The notes beneath the pieces are model-generated. The model was not told the DNA's origin, ran no database searches, and worked only from the letters and a program-made list of their open reading frames with translations. Positions 1 to 5,816 of a DNA stretch of 8,198 bases are shown here, one piece after another. The position numbers were made by a program, and so were the translations under genes. This DNA is from an uncultured Coriobacteriaceae bacterium. GTDB taxonomy: Bacteria > Actinomycetota > Coriobacteriia > Coriobacteriales > QAMH01. Position 1 is the first letter of the stretch; each line of letters begins with the position of its first letter. The DNA lies in assembly GCA_902783925.1 (NCBI GenBank), contig CACZSV010000202.1, positions 1-8,198 on the forward strand, written 5' to 3'.

Positions 1-948
1 CGTGAGGATAGCGGCTTGTTTCTCGCCATGTTCACGGGTGTTCAGAACGTATCGCCCGTGTTTATCAGCGCTTCGATAATCGGCTATGCGCTTTTGGCGC
101 TCTATCCCGCAGATATACAAGCCCAGTTTGATTTTGTTACCTGGTTTCTCTCCTCACTTCCGTGGTTCATTCCCATGACGCTTTTGAACTTTGCGTGCAT
201 CGTCTTACTGTTTGGCCCACGGCCGGGGCGCGGCGACCGCGATCAAAACGGGCAGGATGAGCGCGCGTCCATCGAAGAGCTGCATGCCGAGATGGACCGT
301 CAGCGAGCCGAGCTGGGGCCAATGGGCGCCTCAGAGAAGCAGATGGCCGTTATTATCATCGTGACCGTTGCCTTCTGGGTAACGCAGAGCTTGCATGGAA
401 TAGCGGCGTGGGCCGTGGCGGCCTGCGCGCTTGTGGCAATGTGCGCATGCGGCATCATCAACAAGGATAATTTTGGAAAAGGTATTGGCTGGAGCTCGCT
501 CGTCTTCATCGGCATCGTGCTCGGGTTGGGCGATGTCTTTGCCGAAGCGGGCATCAACGAATGGGTTGTCGGCACGGCCGGTCCGGTGATATCCGCGCTT
601 GCGGTCAATCCCTTCCTCTTCATTGCCGGAATCGCCGTCATAACCGTGCTCGTGCGCTTTCTCGTTGTCTCGCAGATTGCGTTTCTCAACATCTTCATGG
701 CGTTTGTGATTCCCATTGCGCTCACGCTGGGCATAAACCCTTGGGTCATCGGCTTTGCGAGCTATGCCGTTATCAGCCCCTGGTTCGTGAAATACCAAAA
801 CCCCATCTATCTCGCGGCGTATTACAGCGTCGACGGCAAGATGGCGAGGCATTCCGAGTTGGCCAAGTACTGCATCGTGTACACGGTCATATCGATTGCA
901 AGTCTCATGATTGCCGTGCCGTTCTGGCAGATGATGGGTATGTTTTAG
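1..948 (+). CDS. DASS/SLC13-like anion permease, C-terminal part (5' truncated)
   Basis: The frame is open from base 1, so the gene begins upstream of the window; 315 residues and the stop TAG at 946-948 are visible. The protein is very hydrophobic. Two membrane spans at visible residues about 6-36 and 44-70 are followed by a polar, charged linker (about 71-110) and then six or seven further spans to the C terminus. This two-halves layout with a cytoplasmic linker, and the stretch GIGWSSLVFIGIVLGLGD followed by FAEAGINEWV, resemble the second half of divalent-anion:sodium symporters (citrate, dicarboxylate or sulfate carriers). It would sit in the cytoplasmic membrane and import a carboxylate or other anion; the substrate cannot be read. 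The place where the second Ser-Asn-Thr signature of the family would fall reads VVSQIAFLN, so the canonical motif is altered. It could instead belong to another member of the ion-transporter superfamily. Fold fairly likely, substrate unknown. Confidence 0.6.
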   Translation, partial: REDSGLFLAMFTGVQNVSPVFISASIIGYALLALYPADIQAQFDFVTWFLSSLPWFIPMTLLNFACIVLLFGPRPGRGDRDQNGQDERASIEELHAEMDRQRAELGPMGASEKQMAVIIIVTVAFWVTQSLHGIAAWAVAACALVAMCACGIINKDNFGKGIGWSSLVFIGIVLGLGDVFAEAGINEWVVGTAGPVISALAVNPFLFIAGIAVITVLVRFLVVSQIAFLNIFMAFVIPIALTLGINPWVIGFASYAVISPWFVKYQNPIYLAAYYSVDGKMARHSELAKYCIVYTVISIASLMIAVPFWQMMGMF

Positions 949-1056
949 GCTGCGCACTGCCTATCAACATACGGCTATCCTTAACTTGAATCTGCGGAGG
1001 ATACCAACGATTATCGGGGGGCAGCTGCAGCAGAGATACGGTGCATATTCTGAACC

Positions 1057-1065
1057 TGTGATAAT
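1057..1065 (+). promoter_or_regulatory. Candidate extended -10 element upstream of the aldo/keto reductase
   Basis: The bases TGTGATAAT match an extended -10 box (TGN followed by GATAAT, five of six to TATAAT). No good -35 hexamer lies 16-18 bases upstream, which extended -10 promoters can tolerate. Transcription would start near 1072, giving a leader of about 87 bases that contains the palindrome at 1116-1131. The alternative is a weaker promoter closer to the gene, TCGACA (1102-1107), 17 bases, TGTAAG (1125-1130), whose -10 would lie inside that palindrome. Visual match only. Confidence 0.35.
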
Positions 1066-1115
1066 GCTGTCAAAATGCGTTTACGAACACCTATGCGAGA
1101 ATCGACATGGTACAG

Positions 1116-1131
1116 TCTTACATATGTAAGA
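1116..1131. promoter_or_regulatory. Perfect 16-base palindrome, possible operator
   Basis: TCTTACATATGTAAGA is identical to its own reverse complement over all 16 bases, with no spacer. It ends 15 bases before the ribosome binding site and 27 bases before the ATG of the aldo/keto reductase. A symmetric, AT-rich site of this size near a promoter is typical of dimeric repressors or activators (TetR, GntR, MarR types), but the sequence does not identify which. It overlaps the weak candidate -10 at 1125-1130. No regulator gene is visible in the window. Confidence 0.45.
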
Positions 1132-1158
1132 AATGCCTGCCGAACTAAGGGAGGGGTC

Positions 1159-2265
1159 ATGGCGTATTTAGGCGAAGATATCGGCAAATTGGGTTTTGGA
1201 CTCATGCGTCTGCCGCGTTTTGAGGACGGGAGCGCCGACATCGATTTGATTTGCAAGATGGTCGACCGTTTTCTGGAAGCGGGATTCACGTACTTTGATA
1301 CGGCTTGGGTTTACGGAAACAGCGAGGAGATTATCGCCGAGGCGCTCGTCAAGCGGTATCCGCGCGAAAGCTACCAGCTTGCCACAAAGGCGATTTCCTG
1401 GATTGGCTGCAAGACCCCCGAAGAAGCTCAGGCGCATTTCTATCAATCGCTCGAGCGCACGGGCGCAAGATATTTCGACTTCTACCTGCTGCATATGACG
1501 GGCGGCCCCCGCACGACGGTGTTCGATGCCCTGGGCATGTGGGATTTTGTCTCTCAGAAAAAGGAAGAGGGCTACATCAAGCATATCGGGTTTTCGCACC
1601 ATGGCACTGCCGAGGAGCTCGATGAGATCATCACGTCGCATCCGCAGGTAGAGTTCGTGCAGCTGCAGGTCAATTACCTCGATTGGGAAAACCCCATCAA
1701 CCAGAGCCGCGCATGTCTCGAAGTCGCCGCAAAGCACGGGGTGCCCGTCGTTGTTATGGAGCCGCTGCGCGGTGGTTTGCTCGCGACGCCGCCGGAAAAC
1801 GTCGCCCGCGTGTTCGAAGAGGCCGAGCCAAAGCAGTCGCCTGCGGCGTGGGGACTGCAATTCGTCGCCAACCAGCCCAATATCATCACTGTGCTCTCTG
1901 GCATGAATTCGATGGAGCAGATGGAAGACAATATTGCCGCTCTCGAGGGCTTCGAGGGGTTCGCTCCGGGTCAGATGGACGTTATCGATGCGGCGTTGAG
2001 GGAATTCGATAGCTTTGACCTCGTGCCCTGTACCGGCTGCAACTATTGTGCGAAGGTGTGTCCGCAAAACGTCGGTATCTCAGGTGCGTTTCTCGCGATG
2101 AATGCTGATTTGATGTTTGGACGGCACGTGCAGGAGTGGATCAATTGGGGCGGAGGCAAGAATCCGCCGAGCGCCTGCATCGAATGCTATTCATGCGAAG
2201 ACGCATGTCCGCAGAGTATAGCCATCGTCGAGGAACTCAAACGCGCTGTTCCGCTCATTGGGTAG
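1159..2265 (+). CDS. Aldo/keto reductase with two C-terminal 4Fe-4S motifs
   Basis: A 368-residue cytoplasmic oxidoreductase. The first ~285 residues form the aldo/keto reductase barrel: GFGLMRLPR near the N terminus, then the catalytic tetrad Asp47 and Tyr52 (FDTAWVYG), Lys77 (LATKA) and His112 (YLLHM). The last ~80 residues add two ferredoxin-type motifs of the form CxxCxxCxxxCP: Cys291/294/297/301 and Cys340/343/346/350, each expected to hold a 4Fe-4S cluster. This is the architecture of the COG1453-type reductases, common in anaerobes. The reaction is NAD(P)H- or ferredoxin-linked reduction or oxidation of a carbonyl compound; the real substrate is not known. The start is ATG 1159 because AAGGGAGGGG (1147-1156) lies just upstream and the protein then begins like its family. 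An in-frame ATG at 1075 has no ribosome binding site. It appears to be transcribed alone. The 3' end overlaps the end of tilS on the opposite strand by 11 bases. Confidence 0.9.
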   Translation: MAYLGEDIGKLGFGLMRLPRFEDGSADIDLICKMVDRFLEAGFTYFDTAWVYGNSEEIIAEALVKRYPRESYQLATKAISWIGCKTPEEAQAHFYQSLERTGARYFDFYLLHMTGGPRTTVFDALGMWDFVSQKKEEGYIKHIGFSHHGTAEELDEIITSHPQVEFVQLQVNYLDWENPINQSRACLEVAAKHGVPVVVMEPLRGGLLATPPENVARVFEEAEPKQSPAAWGLQFVANQPNIITVLSGMNSMEQMEDNIAALEGFEGFAPGQMDVIDAALREFDSFDLVPCTGCNYCAKVCPQNVGISGAFLAMNADLMFGRHVQEWINWGGGKNPPSACIECYSCEDACPQSIAIVEELKRAVPLIG

Positions 2266-3274
2266 CTTGCGCAACAGCGAATATCACGAGCTCATTGTCT
2301 TCGACACGCACGCGGATACCTCCGCTTGTCTCGGTCGAATAGCCCGTTTGTTCCAAATGCTCGAGCACGCGCTCGATCTGGGCGCTTTCGAGCCGTGCGT
2401 CTGGACGCACGATGAGCAGGCATTCGCGTAGGATGCGCCGTGCAAGCGGGCGGCTTTCGCGTGCAAGCGCCGCGATTGGATATCTCGCGCACGAGCCGTC
2501 CCAGACAATATTGCGATAAACCTGCGAGTGCGCTTGCTGCTTGAGCGTTTCGTCCTCTTCTGCAATCAAGTCCATGGTCTGTGCGAGCGGACGTGCAAAG
2601 CCAGGACGGAGCTTTTCGAGAACGGGCATAAGCTCCATGCGCACCTGACTGCGAAAGTTTTCGCTTTGGGTATTCGTGGCGTCTTCTCTCCAAAGCTTGT
2701 CATCAGGCACGCCCGGATGCTGCGATCGGAGCCAATCACGCAGCTGCTCGCGTGTCGCATCGAGAAGCGGACGGCGAATCCTGCCCCGTGTTCGCGGAAT
2801 GGAACCCAATCCTCCCGGGCCCGTACCTACAAGCGAGCGCATGAAGAACGTCTCGACGCGGTCGTCTAGCGTATGTGCGGTGCAGACGATGCCGTGCATC
2901 GTAGTGTCTTCCAATCCGGTGATTGCCTCGTTTGCAAGCCGGTAGCGCTCTTCGCGTGCGATTGCCTCCACACCGCCCTTGCGTGCTTTTGCAAGCCGCG
3001 CGATATCGATGCGCTGCACCTCCAGAGGCACACCCAGTTCGTCGCATTTTTCGCGCACAAATCGCTCGTCTTCGTCTGCAGCACCGGGGCGGAGCATATG
3101 ATTGACGTGGAGAACATGGATTTCCATGTCCTGCGCCTCTGGCAAGTTCTCATTCAACATTTTGCTCAGATGGTCGTCGTGCAGGTCCTGCTCGTTTGCA
3201 TACGCGCAAATCAGCTCGAGCATCGCTGTCGAGTCTGACCCACCGGATACCATGAGAAGCGCGCGAGTTGTCAT
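2255..3274 (-). CDS. tilS: tRNA(Ile)-lysidine synthetase TilS
   Basis: TilS joins lysine to C34 of the CAU-anticodon tRNA-Ile using ATP, changing its codon reading from AUG to AUA and its charging from methionine to isoleucine; it is normally essential. The 339-residue product shows the N-type ATP pyrophosphatase loop SGGSDS (10-15), HVNHMLRPGA (56-65), EAIAREERY (103-111), TAHTLDDRVET (132-142) and RRPLLDATREQLRDWL (167-182), then WREDATN (195-201), all hallmarks of the family. The region beyond ~225 is the less conserved C-terminal part. About 20 polar residues (28-50) between the first helix and the second strand look longer than usual. The chosen start is ATG at 3272-3274, with GGAG five bases upstream; ATG at 3287-3289 (344 residues, GGGGA eight bases upstream) is the alternative. 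It follows the flippase gene by 20 bases and is probably cotranscribed with it. Its last 11 bases overlap the reductase gene tail to tail. Confidence 0.93.
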   Translation of the reverse strand: MTTRALLMVSGGSDSTAMLELICAYANEQDLHDDHLSKMLNENLPEAQDMEIHVLHVNHMLRPGAADEDERFVREKCDELGVPLEVQRIDIARLAKARKGGVEAIAREERYRLANEAITGLEDTTMHGIVCTAHTLDDRVETFFMRSLVGTGPGGLGSIPRTRGRIRRPLLDATREQLRDWLRSQHPGVPDDKLWREDATNTQSENFRSQVRMELMPVLEKLRPGFARPLAQTMDLIAEEDETLKQQAHSQVYRNIVWDGSCARYPIAALARESRPLARRILRECLLIVRPDARLESAQIERVLEHLEQTGYSTETSGGIRVRVEDNELVIFAVAQATQ

Positions 3275-3294
3275 AGGGTCTCCGCTCATGCAGG

Positions 3295-4737
3295 CTATCC
3301 CCAATATTGCCCTACGCCTTCGACGGTAGTCGGGCGCTTGTTCCTGTGGATGCGGATATTCGCAAATTGCAGCACGATGAGCACGAGCAACAGGCTCATT
3401 TCTGCCAGATACGCGATGACCGCACCCTTGAGGCCAAACATGTTGATAAGAATAAGGGTCGCGATAACGGAAAACACAAAGGTGATGCCGTAGAGCTTCA
3501 TGACCGTGCCCTGGCGCCGCTGCACGGTGATGACCTGATAGATGAAGTCGATGGCGGCGGTAATGCCGCCGGCGATGATCATCAGGTACATATGCGTGCG
3601 GAACGGTGCGAAGTCGACGCCGTAAAGTGTGCTCATGACGGGAACACCGATGAAGCCCATGACAACGAGCATTCCAACGGTAAGGGCGATGATCGCTCCA
3701 AAAATCGCCCCCAAGATGATGTTGAAGGTGCGGTGGTCATCTGCATCGTCCCATGCGGCCGCAAGGCGGAGCAAAAGCGGTTTGTAAATGAGGCCCGCCG
3801 TGAGCAATATGCTTTGCGCAGGGAAATACAGCACGTTGAAGTAGAGCTGGTTGTCGTAGGAAAGCGTTCCCTCCATCAGGAACTTGGGCATATTGTCGAT
3901 GAGCGAATACAGGAAAAGTGCGACGAAGAGCGGGAAGCACTGCTTGAAGAGCTCAGCGACGCTCGACAACTCCCACTTGCGCGATTTGGGCGTTTCCATA
4001 TACGCAAGCGGCAACGTGAATAAGAAAAAGCTCGCAAAGGCGATGACGGCCATGGCGATGCATGCAGCAGTAAGCTCCCGCGTGACAAAGAGCACGATGC
4101 TGAAAACAACGAGCACAGCCACCGAACGTATGGCCTGTGAAATGCCCGCAAGATACATCTTGTCGCTTTGCTGCAGGCGGCCTTCGTACACATCGGCGAG
4201 CGCGTCGACCATGCGATACATATACACGCCCATGCTGATGGTAACCATCTCGCTGCCGTACCCGCGGATCATACAGTAGACGTAGCCGACGAGGACCATC
4301 AAGATGCAAGTGAGGACGCGGTTGATCTGGTAGTCGGCAAAGGAATGGCGCTCGTCGAGGTCCGAGACCTGATACGTGCGGACACCGTAATTCGCCAGAA
4401 TCATGAGCAAGGTGCCCATAACAAAGGCGAGCGAGAACTCGCCGGCCTGCTCGACGCCCACGCACTGTGTGGCGACTATGGTGAGCAGGGGAAATACGAC
4501 GCCCCATGCACCGATCCCCATGCTGTTGAATATGAAGTCCCGCTTGGTCCTGTGCGATGAGTACTGCTCTTCTTGTTCGGCGAAGCTTCCCTGTTTGGCA
4601 CTGCCGAGGAGCCTGTCGATCCAGTGATTGGCGAGCTTGGCAATAGCGCCCTGCCTGTGCGGTTTCGCTTGTCGTTGGCGGCGGGGCGTCGGTTCGTTAT
4701 CTGGTGTTTGCTGCGGCGTTTGTTCTGTGTTCGTCAC
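3295..4737 (-). CDS. Polysaccharide/lipid-linked oligosaccharide flippase, Wzx/MATE-like
   Basis: A 480-residue polytopic membrane protein. An unusually polar N-terminal extension of about 65 residues, rich in Pro, Gln, Arg and Lys, precedes roughly twelve hydrophobic spans (about 73-92, 100-118, 139-157, 165-182, 197-218, 222-246, 263-282, 298-319, 338-363, 382-402, 414-433 and 437-461). Even spacing of spans, the first at NSMGIGAWGVVFPLLTIVA and charged loops between pairs resemble O-antigen/teichoic-acid type flippases of the MOP exporter superfamily, which move undecaprenyl-linked sugars across the membrane. No glycosyltransferase or polymerase gene lies nearby, so the cargo is unknown and a different MOP substrate is possible. 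The start is GTG at 4735-4737, with GGAGAG five bases upstream. A promoter with a perfect TATAAT lies at 4767-4794. It is the first gene of a probable unit with tilS. Confidence 0.75.
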   Translation of the reverse strand: MTNTEQTPQQTPDNEPTPRRQRQAKPHRQGAIAKLANHWIDRLLGSAKQGSFAEQEEQYSSHRTKRDFIFNSMGIGAWGVVFPLLTIVATQCVGVEQAGEFSLAFVMGTLLMILANYGVRTYQVSDLDERHSFADYQINRVLTCILMVLVGYVYCMIRGYGSEMVTISMGVYMYRMVDALADVYEGRLQQSDKMYLAGISQAIRSVAVLVVFSIVLFVTRELTAACIAMAVIAFASFFLFTLPLAYMETPKSRKWELSSVAELFKQCFPLFVALFLYSLIDNMPKFLMEGTLSYDNQLYFNVLYFPAQSILLTAGLIYKPLLLRLAAAWDDADDHRTFNIILGAIFGAIIALTVGMLVVMGFIGVPVMSTLYGVDFAPFRTHMYLMIIAGGITAAIDFIYQVITVQRRQGTVMKLYGITFVFSVIATLILINMFGLKGAVIAYLAEMSLLLVLIVLQFANIRIHRNKRPTTVEGVGQYWG

Positions 4738-4766
4738 GTATTCTCTCCATCTTTCAAACGCATTTG

Positions 4767-4794
4767 ATTATAGGAGACTGACGCGACATGAAAA
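4767..4794 (-). promoter_or_regulatory. Promoter for the flippase-tilS unit
   Basis: Read on the minus strand, TTTTCA (4789-4794; four of six to TTGACA) is followed after 16 bases by a perfect TATAAT (4767-4772). Transcription would begin near 4760, leaving a leader of about 22 bases before the GTG start at 4737, with the GGAGAG ribosome binding site inside it. The same AT-rich 100 bases must also hold the promoter for the hydrolase gene running the other way. Confidence 0.6.
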
Positions 4795-4816
4795 CAAAAA
4801 TCGTAGATACTATACA
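4788..4816 (+). promoter_or_regulatory. Weak candidate promoter for the hydrolase-glpK unit
   Basis: ATGAAA (4788-4793), a 17-base spacer and TATACA (4811-4816) each match the sigma-70 consensus at four of six positions. It lies about 30 bases before the ATG at 4847 and its -35 overlaps the -35 of the divergent flippase promoter on the other strand. GCGACA (4783-4788), 16 bases, GATACT (4805-4810) is an equally weak alternative. A promoter must exist in this gap because the upstream gene is divergent; the exact boxes are uncertain. Confidence 0.35.
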
Positions 4817-4846
4817 AAGACAAAGTCTACCGAGGGAGTGATACGA

Positions 4847-5800
4847 ATGCCCAGTCCCATCACGCGTGAACCGATTTCGTTTCCGAGCACCGATGGCAAG
4901 ACCCAGATTCACGGATTCTGCTGGAGGCCACAAGATGCCGATAATGCACGCGCGGTCGTGCTGCTTTCTCATGGCATGGAAGAATACATCGAACGCTATG
5001 ACGAATTCGCGCGCTTTCTCGCGGAGCAGGGATTTCTCGTGTTCGGCCATGACCACCTGGGGCATGGCGAGAGCGTGAATGACCCGAGTGAGTGGGGATG
5101 TCTTCCGGTTGATGGCGGCGCTACGATTCTGGTCGAGGACCTGCACCGTCTGCGCTCGCTCGCTGCGGCGCGCTGCAAACCCGGTACCCCATGCTTTGTG
5201 TTCGGGCATTCCATGGGAAGCTTCGTTGCGCTCTCGTATGTCGCACGCCACGGCGAGGGCCTTGCGGGCGCGGTCATCTGCGGGACGGCCTTTGTTCCGC
5301 CAGCAACATCACGCGCTGGCAACACCGTTGCGCGCCTCATTTCAACCGTGCGTGGCGCACGCTATCAGAGCACTCTGCTCGATAACATGGGCGTCGGCGC
5401 CTACAACAAATCGATTCAAAACCCGCGTACGCGCGTTGACTGGCTTTCGTATGACGAGGCCAACGTCGACGCGTATCTTGCCGACGAGAAATGCGGCTTC
5501 ATGTTTTCTGCAGGCGGATATGCAACGCTCACAGCGCTCACCGGCGAGGTCTGCTCTAAGCAAAGTGCTGCGAGCATTCCTAAGGACCTGCCTCTGTTCT
5601 ATATTAGCGGCGTTGACGACCCCGTGGGCTTGATGGGCAAAGGCGTCGAGGCGTCTGCAACGCTTGCCCGCAATGCCGGGGTAAAAGACGTCGGGGTCAA
5701 GCTGTATGAGGGCATGCGCCACGAGATTCTCAACGAAGCTGACAGGCAGCTTGTGTTTGAAGATGTTGTAAGCTGGCTTGGCAAATATTGCAATTCGTGA
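4847..5800 (+). CDS. Alpha/beta hydrolase, monoacylglycerol lipase-type
   Basis: A 317-residue serine hydrolase of the alpha/beta fold (Hydrolase_4 / lysophospholipase-like group). Visible landmarks are the oxyanion-hole stretch LLSHGMEEY (39-47), DHLGHGES (69-76), the nucleophile elbow GHSMGS with Ser122, the acid Asp258 in SGVDDPVG, and the base His292 in EGMRHEILNE, which together complete the triad. These features are closest to monoacylglycerol lipases and lysophospholipases; the likely reaction is ester hydrolysis of a monoacylglycerol or lysolipid. No signal peptide is seen, so it is cytoplasmic. The start is ATG 4847, with GGGAG (4834-4838) eight bases upstream; the frame is open further 5' but over sequence that belongs to the divergent gene. 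glpK begins 16 bases after its stop, which supports a role in releasing glycerol. Substrate assignment is an inference. Confidence 0.85.
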   Translation: MPSPITREPISFPSTDGKTQIHGFCWRPQDADNARAVVLLSHGMEEYIERYDEFARFLAEQGFLVFGHDHLGHGESVNDPSEWGCLPVDGGATILVEDLHRLRSLAAARCKPGTPCFVFGHSMGSFVALSYVARHGEGLAGAVICGTAFVPPATSRAGNTVARLISTVRGARYQSTLLDNMGVGAYNKSIQNPRTRVDWLSYDEANVDAYLADEKCGFMFSAGGYATLTALTGEVCSKQSAASIPKDLPLFYISGVDDPVGLMGKGVEASATLARNAGVKDVGVKLYEGMRHEILNEADRQLVFEDVVSWLGKYCNS

Positions 5801-5816
5801 ACTAAAGGAGCGGGAC

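Noticed and set aside
331..957. Minus-strand open frame of 208 codons opposite the permease
   Set aside because: It is antisense to a clear membrane protein, its product is rich in His, Asp, Arg and Glu as expected from an out-of-frame reading of GC-rich sequence, and it has no ribosome binding site or recognisable domain.
975..1003. Inverted repeat TATCC / GGATA after the permease as a terminator
   Set aside because: The arms pair over only five bases (seven with a bulge), the loop is long and no T-run follows, so it is not a credible terminator.
986..1129. Small plus-strand frame (47 codons) from TTG in the gap before the reductase
   Set aside because: It has no ribosome binding site before the TTG, no recognisable product, and it runs across the candidate promoter and palindrome.
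1075..1158. N-terminal extension of the aldo/keto reductase to the ATG at 1075
   Set aside because: There is no Shine-Dalgarno before 1075, whereas AAGGGAGGGG precedes the ATG at 1159; the extra 28 residues do not resemble the family and would cover the palindrome.
1168..2067. Minus-strand open frame of 299 codons opposite the aldo/keto reductase
   Set aside because: Despite its length it lies fully inside a gene with catalytic and cluster-binding motifs in the right order. The antisense product shows no family motif; it is a codon-bias shadow.
3307..4023. Plus-strand open frame of 238 codons opposite the flippase
   Set aside because: The product is a polar string of His, Asp, Glu and Lys typical of the complement of a hydrophobic membrane protein; there is no start context.
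4628..4846. N-terminal extension of the hydrolase into the flippase gene
   Set aside because: The upstream open stretch overlaps the start of the divergent gene and its promoter. The ATG at 4847 has a good ribosome binding site and gives a normal family length.
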